Source of the DNA: Desulfobacca sp. | GTDB lineage: Bacteria; Desulfobacterota; Desulfobaccia; Desulfobaccales; Desulfobaccaceae | Assembly: GCA_020725545.1 (NCBI GenBank) | Contig: DYEV01000027.1 | Coordinates: 184,415 to 248,414 of the forward strand | Reading direction: 5' to 3' | Length of the DNA: 64,000 nt | Part shown: one piece after another, positions 18,531-27,635 of the stretch | Layout of the letters: the number at the start of each line of letters is the position of its first letter | Numbering within the stretch: position 1 is the stretch's first letter | Notes under the pieces: model-generated | What the model was told of the DNA's origin: nothing | The model's input: the letters and a program-made list of their open reading frames with translations, nothing else | Database searches by the model: none | Program-made: the position numbers and the translations under genes

Positions 18531-18692
18531 GTTCATTCGGAAAGGCTCTCATCCTTGGCAAAGCCCTGTAGTGGCGGTTCGCGAACGTCTCTACCTCCAG
18601 TGGCTATTTCTTTATCTTGAATTCAACAATAATATCCAGCCAAGTTTCCGGATGGATACTAATTAAGTTTCTGCAGGGATCCGGGTTATTGT

Positions 18693-20609
18693 ATGCATAC
18701 CAACAGCAAGCCATTCTATGTCACTACCCCGATTTATTATGTCAATGCCGAACCGCACATCGGCCATGCCTACACCACCATCGTGGCCGACACCTTGGCC
18801 CGCTTTCACCGGCTTATGGGCACGGAAACCTTCTTCCAGACGGGCACCGATGAACATGGCGAGAAGGTGGTGGAGGCGGCCAACGCCCGAAAAATGCCGG
18901 TGCGGGAGTATGTGGACCAGATCAGCGGTCAATTCCAGGCTACCTGGGACGCCCTGAACATCAGCTATGACAATTTTATCCGGACTACCGCTAGTTCTCA
19001 CATCCGGGTGGTCCAGGCCATCCTGCAAAAGGTCCAGGACCAGGGCGATATCTACTTCAGCGAATACGCCGGCCACTATTGCTACGGCTGTGAACGCTTC
19101 GTCCTGGAGCGGGAACTGGTGGACGGCAAATGCCCCGATCATCTGGTCAAGCCCACTTTTGTCAAAGAGGGGAATTATTTTTTCCGCATGAGCCACTATC
19201 AGGACTGGCTCATCGACCATATCCACCGGCATCCGGAATTTATCCGGCCGGAACGCTACCGCAACGAAGTGCTCTCGTTTCTCAAAGAACCGTTGGAAGA
19301 CTTGTGCATTTCCCGGCCTAAGGCCCGAGTCCCCTGGGGTATCCCCCTGCCCTTCGATGATAACTACGTCACCTATGTCTGGTTCGACGCTCTGATCAAC
19401 TATCTTTCCGGGCTGGGATATCCCGACTCCCCGACCTTTGCCAAGTTCTGGCCGGGCTGCCAACATCTCATCGCCAAAGACATTCTCAAACCCCATGGCA
19501 TCTATTGGCCCACCATGCTCAAGGCGGCCGGTCTGCCCCTCTATCAGCATCTCAACGTCCACGGCTATTGGCAGATGGGGACCGGCAAGATGTCCAAGAG
19601 CCTGGGGAACGTCGTGGCCCCATTGGACCTGGTCAAACGGTATGGCTTGGATCAGGTGCGCTATTTTTTCCTCCGGGAAATGGTCTATGGCCTGGACGCG
19701 ACCTTCAGCGAAGAGGCCCTCAGCGGCCGGATCAACGCTGATCTGGCCAACGACCTGGGAAACCTCTTTTCCCGCTCCCTGGCCATGGTCTTTAAATATT
19801 GCCAGGGGCAGGTGCCAACGCCCGGTCCTTTGGAACCCCAGGATCAGGCCATCCAAGAGCTGGCCCAGGCTGTCTGGCAAGATTATCTGGCTTTCCTGCC
19901 GGCCTTGGAGTTCCATAAGGCCCTGATGCGCCTCTGGGAACTCATCGGCGAAAGCAACCGCTATATCGTCCTCAGCGAACCCTGGCAACTGTATAAGGAG
20001 CAGCGGCAGGAGCGCCTGAACACGGTCCTCTATACCATCCTCGAGGCGCTGCGTTGGGTGGCAGCGCTGCTGCAGCCCATCATGCCCACAAGTGCCATCA
20101 GAATGTTGGCCCAACTGGGGATATCAACAGCGCCGGCCAAAGGACAGGCATTGGCCACCCTAACCTGGGGGGAGATGCAGCCTGGGACTACCCTGAGCCG
20201 GGGCGAAGCCCTCTTCCCCCGTCTAGAGCTCCAGGAACCTGAATTAAAGCCAGCGGCAAGTCCTCAACCTGCCACAGCCCCCGGGAAACCGGAGATCGAT
20301 CTTGCCTCTTTTCAACAATTGGACCTGCGCATTGGCACCATCGTTCGGGCCGAGCGCATTGCCAAATCGGATAAGTTGTTAAAAGTAGTGGTTGATCTGG
20401 GCGAACCCCGCCAGGTGGTGGCCGGCATCGCCCAAAATTACCAACCTGATGACCTCATTGGGAAACAGGTCTTGGTGGTGGTTAACCTCAAACCTGCTAA
20501 ACTTATGGGGGTGGAATCCCATGGCATGCTTCTGGCGGCAAAGAGCGAGGGGCGCCTGGTCCTCGTCAGTCCGGAAACCCCGGTGGTTCCCGGGGCCACG
20601 GTGGCATAA
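18693..20609 (+). CDS. metG: methionyl-tRNA synthetase
   Basis: 638 residues. Class-I synthetase: the HIGH motif appears as HIGH in NAEPHIGHAYT near residue 20, and the KMSKS motif in KMSKSLGN near 300. A single zinc-knuckle type cysteine set (CYGC with a later cysteine in GKCPDH) lies in the connective region, which fits the shorter bacterial MetG1 class. Residues from about 535 form the C-terminal EMAP/Trbp111 tRNA-binding domain (FQQLDLRIGTIVRAE), which makes the enzyme a dimer. The Shine-Dalgarno sequence is weak. Confidence 0.96.
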   Translation: MHTNSKPFYVTTPIYYVNAEPHIGHAYTTIVADTLARFHRLMGTETFFQTGTDEHGEKVVEAANARKMPVREYVDQISGQFQATWDALNISYDNFIRTTASSHIRVVQAILQKVQDQGDIYFSEYAGHYCYGCERFVLERELVDGKCPDHLVKPTFVKEGNYFFRMSHYQDWLIDHIHRHPEFIRPERYRNEVLSFLKEPLEDLCISRPKARVPWGIPLPFDDNYVTYVWFDALINYLSGLGYPDSPTFAKFWPGCQHLIAKDILKPHGIYWPTMLKAAGLPLYQHLNVHGYWQMGTGKMSKSLGNVVAPLDLVKRYGLDQVRYFFLREMVYGLDATFSEEALSGRINADLANDLGNLFSRSLAMVFKYCQGQVPTPGPLEPQDQAIQELAQAVWQDYLAFLPALEFHKALMRLWELIGESNRYIVLSEPWQLYKEQRQERLNTVLYTILEALRWVAALLQPIMPTSAIRMLAQLGISTAPAKGQALATLTWGEMQPGTTLSRGEALFPRLELQEPELKPAASPQPATAPGKPEIDLASFQQLDLRIGTIVRAERIAKSDKLLKVVVDLGEPRQVVAGIAQNYQPDDLIGKQVLVVVNLKPAKLMGVESHGMLLAAKSEGRLVLVSPETPVVPGATVA

Positions 20610-20625
20610 CCTCCAGCCTGGCTCA

Positions 20626-21189
20626 TTGGGCCGTTGCTGGCTTAGCTTCGGTTTTGGCGGTATGCTCCTTTTGGCAGCCTTTCTCCTGAGCGGCTGCGCC
20701 GCCAAACCCACGAAGCCGAAACTGCCGCCGCCTGAGGTCGCAGCCCCGCCCACCACCCCGGCGGCCAGCCGCCTGCGGGAGGCCATTGGCTATTATCTGA
20801 GTGCCGATTATCATTACGGCGGCGCCTCTGCCACGGCATTGGACTGCTCCGGTTTTGTCATGAAAACCTACGAACGGGCCGGCATCAAAATCCCCCGGAC
20901 CTCCGAACAACAGTTTCATAACGGCAAAACCGTACCGACAGAAAAGCTGGCCTACGGCGATTTGCTCTTCTTTAATAAATATTGTCAGAGCAAATATTCC
21001 TATGCCACAGCCAGCATATTTTCCGGTTCTTTTCCCAAAGATGAGCAACCCAGCCACGTCGGCATTTACATCGGTAACGGTCGCTTCATCCACGCCTCAG
21101 CCAGCAAAGGCGGCGTTACCATCAGCAACCTCAAGGATGACTGCTGGCAGCGCTCCCTCATCGGCGTGCGGCGGTATTTGCCGGAATAA
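20626..21189 (+). CDS. NlpC/P60-family lipoprotein (cell-wall peptidase)
   Basis: About 187 residues. A lipobox LLSGC follows a hydrophobic stretch, so the protein is predicted to be lipid-anchored. The NlpC/P60 domain has the catalytic cysteine in LDCSGFV, the histidine in QPSHVGIYIG and a later histidine in RFIHAS, so it should cut peptidoglycan peptides. The only ATG near the signal (20662) leaves 11 residues before the lipobox with no positive charge; TTG 20626 gives a normal signal peptide with an arginine and is preferred. The start is therefore uncertain. It follows metG by 16 bases. Confidence 0.82.
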   Translation: MGRCWLSFGFGGMLLLAAFLLSGCAAKPTKPKLPPPEVAAPPTTPAASRLREAIGYYLSADYHYGGASATALDCSGFVMKTYERAGIKIPRTSEQQFHNGKTVPTEKLAYGDLLFFNKYCQSKYSYATASIFSGSFPKDEQPSHVGIYIGNGRFIHASASKGGVTISNLKDDCWQRSLIGVRRYLPE

Positions 21190-21308
21190 GACTGACACTA
21201 CCACGCTGGCAAGGCCCTGAGTTGGTTGAACCTTGATGCTCCTATGCATGCCAGGGCCTGAGCCTTTACCCCTTGGCCGCGACCGGCCCAAGACCTCATG
21301 AAATAGAT

Positions 21309-22499
21309 ATGACGATGACACCCCGGGACAAGAGCAAAGCCCAACTGCAGACGGAACTGCACCAGGCCCAAGAGAAGATCGCCGCGTTGGAAGCCATCGA
21401 AGAGAGATGTCAACTGGCCGAGATGGAATTGCGGCAGCAAAACGCCTTCTTTCATCACATGCTGGAATCCCTGACCCACCCCTTCTATGTCCTGGATGCC
21501 ACCACTTATGAAATCGTTCTGGCCAATTCAGCAGCCCGGATGGGGGATCTGTCGGCTAGCTCCACCTGTTATGGGCTGACCCATCGCCGTTCCACCCCCT
21601 GCTCCGGCAGCGAACATCTCTGCCCCCTCCAGGAGGTGAAGCGCACCAAGCAGCCGGTGATCGTGGAACATATTCACTATGATATCAACGGCAACCCCCG
21701 GGAGGTGGAAGTTCATGCCTACCCCATCTTCGATGACCAGGGGAACGTCGTCCAGATGATCGAGTATTCCCTGGACATCTCCGACCGCAAACGGCTGGAA
21801 CAGGAGGTCCAGGATTACACCGAGAAAATTAAACACTTCGCTTACTCCGTCTCCCACGACCTGAAAAATCCCCTCATTGCCATCCATGGGCTGACCACCC
21901 TGCTGCAGAAAAAATATCGGGACCGTCTGGACGACAAAGGCCGAATCATGTGCGATCAGATCGTCAAAGAGTCCCAGCAGGCCCTGCTCTTGATTGAAGA
22001 AATTAATACCTTCATTAAGACCAAGGAGACCCCTTTTACCTTCGAACCGCTGGATATCAAGGCTATTCTAGCCCAGGTGCGGCAAGAGTTTCAAACCGCC
22101 TTGAGCAGCCAACAGATCGAATGGTTGGAGCCAGAGGCCATTCCCTCGATTTATGCCGATAAATTGTCAATGTTGCGGATCTTTCGCAATCTGGTGGACA
22201 ATGCCCTCAAATATGGCGGCAGCGAACTCCACCGGATCGCCATCGACTATCGGGCTACAGCAGATTATCATGTTTGGTCGGTGAGTGATGACGGGGTGGG
22301 TGTGCCCACGGCGCAGATGGAGGAGATCTTCGGGGCTTTCCATCGAGGTTCGTCCGCGCAAGGACGAGAAGGCAGCGGCCTGGGTTTGGCCATCGTCCAG
22401 GAAATCGCCCGCAAACACGGCGGCAAAGCCTGGGCCGAACCGGGTCAGCCCTGTGGCATCACCTTTTACCTGTCCCTGGCCAAGACCCTGGGTCAATAA
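21309..22499 (+). CDS. PAS-domain sensor histidine kinase
   Basis: About 396 residues. The N-terminal coiled coil (residues 5-45) leads into a PAS domain with PAC-type end (VVQMIEYSLDISDRKR), then a HisKA dimerisation helix with the phospho-histidine in YSVSHDLKNPL, and a HATPase domain (N box NLVDNALKYGG, G box DDGVGVP, GSGLGLAIV). No membrane segment, so it is a soluble sensor. The PAS domain holds several cysteines (SSTCYGL, TPCSGSEHLCP) that could bind a redox cofactor; that is inference. No response regulator is adjacent. ATG 21309 is chosen over 21273. Confidence 0.9.
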   Translation: MTMTPRDKSKAQLQTELHQAQEKIAALEAIEERCQLAEMELRQQNAFFHHMLESLTHPFYVLDATTYEIVLANSAARMGDLSASSTCYGLTHRRSTPCSGSEHLCPLQEVKRTKQPVIVEHIHYDINGNPREVEVHAYPIFDDQGNVVQMIEYSLDISDRKRLEQEVQDYTEKIKHFAYSVSHDLKNPLIAIHGLTTLLQKKYRDRLDDKGRIMCDQIVKESQQALLLIEEINTFIKTKETPFTFEPLDIKAILAQVRQEFQTALSSQQIEWLEPEAIPSIYADKLSMLRIFRNLVDNALKYGGSELHRIAIDYRATADYHVWSVSDDGVGVPTAQMEEIFGAFHRGSSAQGREGSGLGLAIVQEIARKHGGKAWAEPGQPCGITFYLSLAKTLGQ

Positions 22500-22699
22500 C
22501 AGGGCCATTCCCCCGAAGGACATCAGCCATGGACGAATGCCCAATAGGTTGTTGAAAAAGCGCTTTTTGGGAAGAGGCCGGGGGGCAAAATCGCCTTTCC
22601 GCTCTCCCAACCCCAACTTGTCCTGTTGGCTGCACCAAAAGCCTGGACAAGGGATTTTCTTTCACCGGCAGAGATTGAAGAGTATGTATAAACAGCTTG

Positions 22700-23272
22700 T
22701 TAGAGGTAATTTGCCGCCAGGGGTTCGTAATAGGCCTGGGGATGGCGGCAGGCCGGACAGAGATCTGGAGGCTGCTGCCCTTCGATGATATATCCGCAGT
22801 TGCGGCAATGCCAGGTGATCGTCTCTGGCCGTTTGAAAAAGGTGCCATTCCGCAAGTGGTCGATGAGAGCGCGAAAGCGGGCCTCGTGAAACTTCTCCAC
22901 CTTAGCGATTTCCCGGAACGACCGGGCAATCTCCCCAAATCCCTCCTGATCGGCAACGGCGCCGAAATCCTTATACATGCTGGTCCATTCATACTTTTCC
23001 CCGGCCGCCGCAGCCTCCAGGTTGCTCAGGGTATCTCCCAAGTGATAGGGATAGGTGGCCTCGATTAAGGCCTCCCCAGAACCCAAGTGTTTCAGAAAGA
23101 CCTTGGCATGCTCCTTTTCGTTCTCGGCCGTCTCCAAAAAAATGGCGGCGATCATCTCATACCCCGCCTTTTTTGCTTCACTGGCATAATAGGTATAGCG
23201 GTTTCGGGCCTGGGATTCGCCGGCAAAAGCCGTGAGGAGATTCTTTTCTGTCTGTGAACCCTTCAATTCCAT
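22700..23272 (-). CDS. rbr: rubrerythrin
   Basis: 190 residues. A non-heme diiron peroxidase of anaerobes that reduces hydrogen peroxide. The N-terminal ferritin-like four-helix domain has the iron-binding pattern [17 protein letters not shown] and later EKFHEARF; the C-terminal rubredoxin-like domain has CRNCG and [14 protein letters not shown] upstream of ATG 23272 decides the start; the open frame to 23341 is not coding-like. Its electron donor would be a rubredoxin or similar protein not encoded here. Confidence 0.95.
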   Translation of the reverse strand: MELKGSQTEKNLLTAFAGESQARNRYTYYASEAKKAGYEMIAAIFLETAENEKEHAKVFLKHLGSGEALIEATYPYHLGDTLSNLEAAAAGEKYEWTSMYKDFGAVADQEGFGEIARSFREIAKVEKFHEARFRALIDHLRNGTFFKRPETITWHCRNCGYIIEGQQPPDLCPACRHPQAYYEPLAANYL

Positions 23273-23393
23273 GATGCCTTCCTTTCCTGGAACTTTGCGT
23301 GCCTGCGGGATTATTCCTTCCCGTCTGCCCAGATAAGGCAAGGGGCACCTGCTTTCCTGGGATGCCGTGGCCCCATATCCAGATCGCTAGTTT

Positions 23394-23789
23394 TTAACCG
23401 CTATCCTTATTCATCCCCAGGGCCAACAGGTCCGCCGCCACCCGCTGCGCAAAATATTCGCCAGGACATTCCTCCAGATGGGAAAAGCTCCCAGCGACGA
23501 TTTCTAACCAATGACGCTGCCGATGATCTTCATGCAGCCGGTACTCGGCGAGTTCTGTGTAACGCTGGCGCTGCAAGCGACAATAGAGTCGGATGGTGTG
23601 GCCATCCAGCGGGTTAAACTTCTGATCTGAAAGCCTTGGGAAACCGTGGCCATGATAGCGCCCTCCATGGTTAGAGAGGAGGAAAGGAATATCCAGCTGC
23701 CAACGATCACCGGTATGCCATACCTTATCCCTCGCCGCGGAGGCCGCCTGAAAGGTCGGCCCTTGCCCCCTTGCACTCCTGTGCTCTAT
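23394..23789 (-). CDS. open frame of 131 codons without a usual start codon, function unknown
   Basis: A minus-strand frame open from the TAA at 23790-23792 down to TAA 23394. Its second part reads like ordinary protein (segments DRWQLDIPFLLSNHGG, GHTIRLYCRLQRQRY and AEYRLHEDHRQRHWLEIV). No ATG, GTG or TTG occurs in its first 80 codons, so either a rare start such as CTG or ATT is used, a frameshift has cut off the true start, or this is a gene remnant. GTG 23776, preceded by AGGAG, starts a different frame. I do not recognise a family. It lies upstream of rubrerythrin on the same strand. Confidence 0.35.
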   Translation of the reverse strand: MEHRSARGQGPTFQAASAARDKVWHTGDRWQLDIPFLLSNHGGRYHGHGFPRLSDQKFNPLDGHTIRLYCRLQRQRYTELAEYRLHEDHRQRHWLEIVAGSFSHLEECPGEYFAQRVAADLLALGMNKDSG

Positions 23790-24083
23790 TTATACAATAA
23801 ATGGAAATTACTTGCTAATTGAAAATTTTCACAACAATTCTTTCTGAAATCCCCTCGCCGTGCTCTTGTTCCTGTCGGCGCCATCTCTGGGTGAGATGTT
23901 TCGGGATTCCCGGTCCTTGCCAGGATTGAGATAGGGTTTGGGGCTAGTCCCCCCTACCCTTCCATGTTCTGGGTCAACCAACAGATAAAGCCGTCTCGGA
24001 CGGAAAAACTGGATAACCATGGCAAGATACGATACAATTATTAATCTACAGATTATCCTATTCTTTTTGTGCGAGGTCTGGCC

Positions 24084-26606
24084 ATGCACCACGAATCCGA
24101 TGCGCTCAACTTCCGCCTCCGCCACCGGGGTCTTATCGGGGTCAAGAGTAAGATGCCGATTCGTGACATGTCGGTGCTCAGTCGGATTTACACCCCCGGC
24201 GTCGGCGCCATCTGCCGGGAGATCGACCGCAACTCCATCTCTTCTTTTCGTTATACCTGTCGGGGCAACTCCATCGCCCTGATTTCAGACGGCAGCGCCG
24301 TCTTTGAATTCGGCAATATCGGCGCCCTGGCGGTGCTCCCCAAACTGGAGGCGAAGAGCGTTATTTTCAAGACCTTTGCCAACGTCGATGCCATCCCCAT
24401 TGCCATCAAGACGCAGGATCCCTATGAGATCATCGAAACGGTGCGGGTCTTGGCCCCCTCGTTCGGCGGTATCTGCCTGGAGGGCATTGCCGCACCCAAG
24501 TGTTTTACCATTGAAAATTGCATCCGCCACGCCGTGCGGGTCTCGGTCCTGCACCACGAATTCCATGCCTCGGGCATCATTGTTCTGGCCGCCTTGTATA
24601 ATGCCCTGAAAGTAGTTGGGAAAAAGTTTGAGGACGTCCGGATTGTCATCAACGGCGTGGGTGCGGCCGGCATGGGGGTGGCCAAGGGTTTAATCGTGGC
24701 CGGCAATAAAAACATTATCCTCTGTGACCGGTATGGAGCTTTGCGGGTCTACCGGACAGTGGGGATGAATTGGGCCAAGAGTGAGATTGCCCGTCTGGTG
24801 GGCCCTCAAGATGTCAAAGGCGACCTGGCCCAGGTTATTAAAGGAGCCGATGTTTTTATCGGCCTCTCCGGGCCTAGTCTGGTGACGCCGGAGATGATCG
24901 CCAGCATGGCTCCGAACCCCATCGTCTTTGCCCTGGCCCTGCCGGAGCCCGAGATCACCGAGGCCGAGGCCCTGGCCGCCGGCGCCGCCGTGGCCGCCAC
25001 GGGTCTGCCGGACAGCACCAATCAGATCAGGTCTTCTCTGATCACTCCGGGGTTCTTCCGAGGCTGCCTGGATGTGGGGGCCCATCGGGTCAATATCGAC
25101 ATGTATCTGGCCGCGGCCCGAGCCGTGGCCGAGATTATCCCGGTGGATCAGGTCTCGCCCAGCAATATTATTCCACGGCAGATGGATTGGCACATTTCCC
25201 CGACCATCGCCCGGGCCGTGGCGCAAGCCGCCCAGGCAACCGGCGTGGCCGGGATCGGCCCAGATGAGATGCCGCCGGCCAAGGTTTATGAACGGCTGGA
25301 ACGATATATTTATGAAGGCGAACTGGCCTGGCTGCCCTCCGAAGGCCAGGACTATGGCACCTTGAGCATCGATGAAGAATCCTTGGAACTGCACCGCCGC
25401 TACCAGGGCTGTATCGGCGTCTATGCCAAGGTGCCCATCAAAGATGAGATCATTTATCGGCGGTTGTATTCCCCCCGGGTGGTGGCCCAGGTCTGCGACA
25501 AAATCCGCCAGGACGTCATGGCTGCCTATGACTATACCCCCAAAAACAACCTGGTGGCCATCGTTACCGACGGCAGCGCCGTTCTGGGGCTGGGCAATAT
25601 CGGCCCCCGGGCCGCCCTGCCTGTCATGGAGGGTAAGGCTATCCTGTTCAAAACCTTCGGCGGGGTGGAGGCCTTTCCCATCTGTATCAGCACTCAAGAG
25701 ACCGATCTGGTCGTCAGCTTGGTCGAGAATATCTCCCCGGCCTTCGGCGGCATCAACCTGGAAGACATTTCTTCGCCGCGCTGTTTTGACATCGAACAGC
25801 GACTCCGGGAAAGCCTGGATATTCCGGTGTTTCACGACGATCAACACGGCACTGCCGTTGTAGGCCTGGCTGGTATCATGAATGCCCTGAGGCTGTTACA
25901 CCGGGAGTTGTCGGAAGTCAAGATCGTCTTTAACGGGGCCGGGGCTTCGGCTATTGCCACCGTCAAGTTACTGATCCTGGCAGGGGCTCAAAATATCATT
26001 GTCTGTGACACCACAGGGGTCGTTTACAAGGGACGGTCCAAAGGGATGAACCGCATCAAAGAGGAATTAGCTGACTTCACCAACCCGGAGGGCCTCAAGG
26101 GCACCTTGGCAGACGCCTTGCAAGGAGCAGACATCTTCGTCGGTCTCTCCGGTCCCAATGTCCTGACCCAGGAGATGATCAAGACCATGGCACCCGATCC
26201 CATCATCTTTGCCCTAGCCAACCCCGATCCCGAAATCCACCCCGATGCCGCCTGGGCCGCCGGGGCCTTTGTGGTTGCCACCGGGCGGTCAGACTTCCCC
26301 AATCAGGTCAACAATTGTCTGGCCTTTCCCGGCATCTTTCGAGGAGCCTTGGATATCCGGGCCCGAGCCATCAATGACGCCATGAATCTGGCCGCCGCCT
26401 ATGCCATCGCCGACCTGGTGGGCAAAGATTTGCGCCCCAATTATATCCTGCCGGCCGCCATGGATTTTCGCGTGCCGCCGGCCGTGGCCGAAGCCGTGGC
26501 CCGGGCTGGCATCGACTCCGGTGTCGCCCGTCTGCAGATCGACCCCCAACGGGTGGCCCGCCATACCCGGGAATACATCTATGATGAACGGCTGTCGATT
26601 CTGTAG
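24084..26606 (+). CDS. double malic enzyme: two tandem malic-enzyme units in one chain
   Basis: 840 residues, twice the minimal bacterial malic enzyme. Unit 1 (about 1-420) has Tyr37 in YTPGV, Lys91 in LEAKSVIFK and a dinucleotide motif NGVGAAGMG near 190. It lacks the usual metal site: LEDI is LEGI (Gly134), HDDQHGT is HHEFHAS (His158 for Asp), the ANPDPE asparagine is Leu and PNQVNN is TNQIRS. Unit 2 (about 425-840) keeps E560-D561, D585 in FHDDQHGT, ALANPDPEI and PNQVNN, but its YTPG is YSPR. Unit 2 is probably the NAD(P)-dependent malate-decarboxylating unit; unit 1 may be regulatory or share an active site. GAGG six bases before ATG 24084 fixes the start over GTG 24069. The gene stands alone. 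Confidence 0.9.
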   Translation: MHHESDALNFRLRHRGLIGVKSKMPIRDMSVLSRIYTPGVGAICREIDRNSISSFRYTCRGNSIALISDGSAVFEFGNIGALAVLPKLEAKSVIFKTFANVDAIPIAIKTQDPYEIIETVRVLAPSFGGICLEGIAAPKCFTIENCIRHAVRVSVLHHEFHASGIIVLAALYNALKVVGKKFEDVRIVINGVGAAGMGVAKGLIVAGNKNIILCDRYGALRVYRTVGMNWAKSEIARLVGPQDVKGDLAQVIKGADVFIGLSGPSLVTPEMIASMAPNPIVFALALPEPEITEAEALAAGAAVAATGLPDSTNQIRSSLITPGFFRGCLDVGAHRVNIDMYLAAARAVAEIIPVDQVSPSNIIPRQMDWHISPTIARAVAQAAQATGVAGIGPDEMPPAKVYERLERYIYEGELAWLPSEGQDYGTLSIDEESLELHRRYQGCIGVYAKVPIKDEIIYRRLYSPRVVAQVCDKIRQDVMAAYDYTPKNNLVAIVTDGSAVLGLGNIGPRAALPVMEGKAILFKTFGGVEAFPICISTQETDLVVSLVENISPAFGGINLEDISSPRCFDIEQRLRESLDIPVFHDDQHGTAVVGLAGIMNALRLLHRELSEVKIVFNGAGASAIATVKLLILAGAQNIIVCDTTGVVYKGRSKGMNRIKEELADFTNPEGLKGTLADALQGADIFVGLSGPNVLTQEMIKTMAPDPIIFALANPDPEIHPDAAWAAGAFVVATGRSDFPNQVNNCLAFPGIFRGALDIRARAINDAMNLAAAYAIADLVGKDLRPNYILPAAMDFRVPPAVAEAVARAGIDSGVARLQIDPQRVARHTREYIYDERLSIL

Positions 26607-26684
26607 GGAGGAAGGCTAAAAAACTGGCGTTGGGAGCTAAGGCTGATATGCGCTGCTACGAAAGGTGTGAGCGGCAGATTGGTT

Positions 26685-26942
26685 TTATTGAAGGCTTGGG
26701 TTACCATAACTTTCATACACCATTTTCCGGATCCCTGGCCACGGGGTGCCAGCCTGCTAGCGATGTAAACCCTGCCCCCGAAAAGAGGTCTGGCGAAGCC
26801 GGAATGCCTCCTTTTTCTGCCGCTCTGCAACAATCCTGCGTAAACCTTCAGATACCAAGGCCTTGAGCGTAGTTCCCTCCGAAGCCGCCAATTTCCTCGC
26901 TTTTTGCAAGAGAGCATCGGGAATATCGATGGTTGTTTTCAT
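26685..26942 (-). pseudogene. VapB-type antitoxin gene interrupted by an amber stop
   Basis: ATG 26942 begins MKTTIDIPDALLQKARKLAA, the ribbon-helix-helix DNA-binding start of VapB antitoxins (DUF2191-like), and continues to FRLRQTSFRGQGLHR, where TAG (26757-26759) stops it at 61 residues. Reading through the TAG in the same frame gives TPWPGIRKMVYES, which matches the conserved W..IR.M.YEGRG toxin-binding tail of the family, before a TAA at 26685-26687. The tail has therefore been cut by a nonsense change, and the final GRG is also lost. No PIN-domain VapC lies downstream: only about 80 bases separate it from the malic enzyme end. Confidence 0.75.
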
Positions 26943-27159
26943 AATGTTAGCCAGAGCATAAAAAACCAGATGAATGTCAAGACGCACGGCAGGAAAACGA
27001 GTGGTGGCGCCAAAAGTCCGAGGGCTAGTGCCGTGCTCCGAGGGCAGAATGTGATAAAGCTAGGTTTTTTAAGTGAGGCTGCCGGTTGCCTTCCGCCCTA
27101 AAGTCTGCTATCCTGCGGCCCAGACAAACTTCGCTAACCTGTGCTCCGGGAGGTGGATC

Positions 27160-27585
27160 ATGCCTTTTGTCTGGGATGAAAAATACCGCCTTGGCATCCC
27201 TGAAATCGACCGGCAACATCAGACCTTTCTGCTCTTGCTGAACAAGGCCTTTGATTTCTATTCCCATCAGCTCAACAATCTGGACGGGGAAGCCTTGCGC
27301 CAGAGACTCCTAAAAGACCTGTCCGGCCTCCGTGAGTTTGCCCGGGCTCATTTTGCCACCGAAGAAGCCTTGATGGAGCGTTCTGATTACCCGAAACTCG
27401 GCGGACACCGCCAGGAACATGCCAAATTCCTTGAGATTGCCAACGTGTTGGAGGAAAAAATTTCCGGCCCCGGTGCCTTCAGCCCCACCGAATGGATCGA
27501 CGTCATCCTGCACTGGTATGACCACCACGTCCAGCATATAGACTGGGAAATGGGCGATTTTTTGCGGGAAAGAGAAAATCTCTGA
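27160..27585 (+). CDS. bacteriohemerythrin
   Basis: 141 residues. Oxygen-binding diiron four-helix protein. The ligand pattern is present in order: the histidine in EIDRQHQTF, HFATEEALM, HRQEHAKF, and HHVQHIDWEMGDFL. It has no other domain, so it is a soluble oxygen carrier or scavenger rather than a chemoreceptor. GGGAGGTG just upstream of ATG 27160 sets the start; the open frame to 27073 is not coding-like. It sits with rubrerythrin and a Dps-like ferritin in an oxygen-defence region. Confidence 0.93.
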   Translation: MPFVWDEKYRLGIPEIDRQHQTFLLLLNKAFDFYSHQLNNLDGEALRQRLLKDLSGLREFARAHFATEEALMERSDYPKLGGHRQEHAKFLEIANVLEEKISGPGAFSPTEWIDVILHWYDHHVQHIDWEMGDFLRERENL

Positions 27586-27635
27586 AGGTCGTTTGATCCA
27601 GCTGATACATTTTTTTCTCAGCGGAGGCAGCCACT

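Noticed and set aside
18663..20114. 483-codon minus-strand open frame opposite metG
   Set aside because: Shadow of a full-length synthetase with intact HIGH and KMSKS motifs.
22553..22567. AAAAAGCGCTTTTT palindrome after the histidine kinase gene
   Set aside because: It could be a weak bidirectional terminator or a repeat end, but the stem is short and there is no separate T run; not called.
26607..26756. VapC toxin gene downstream of the VapB relic
   Set aside because: The gap before the malic enzyme end is far too short for a PIN-domain protein, and its frames show no conserved acidic residues.
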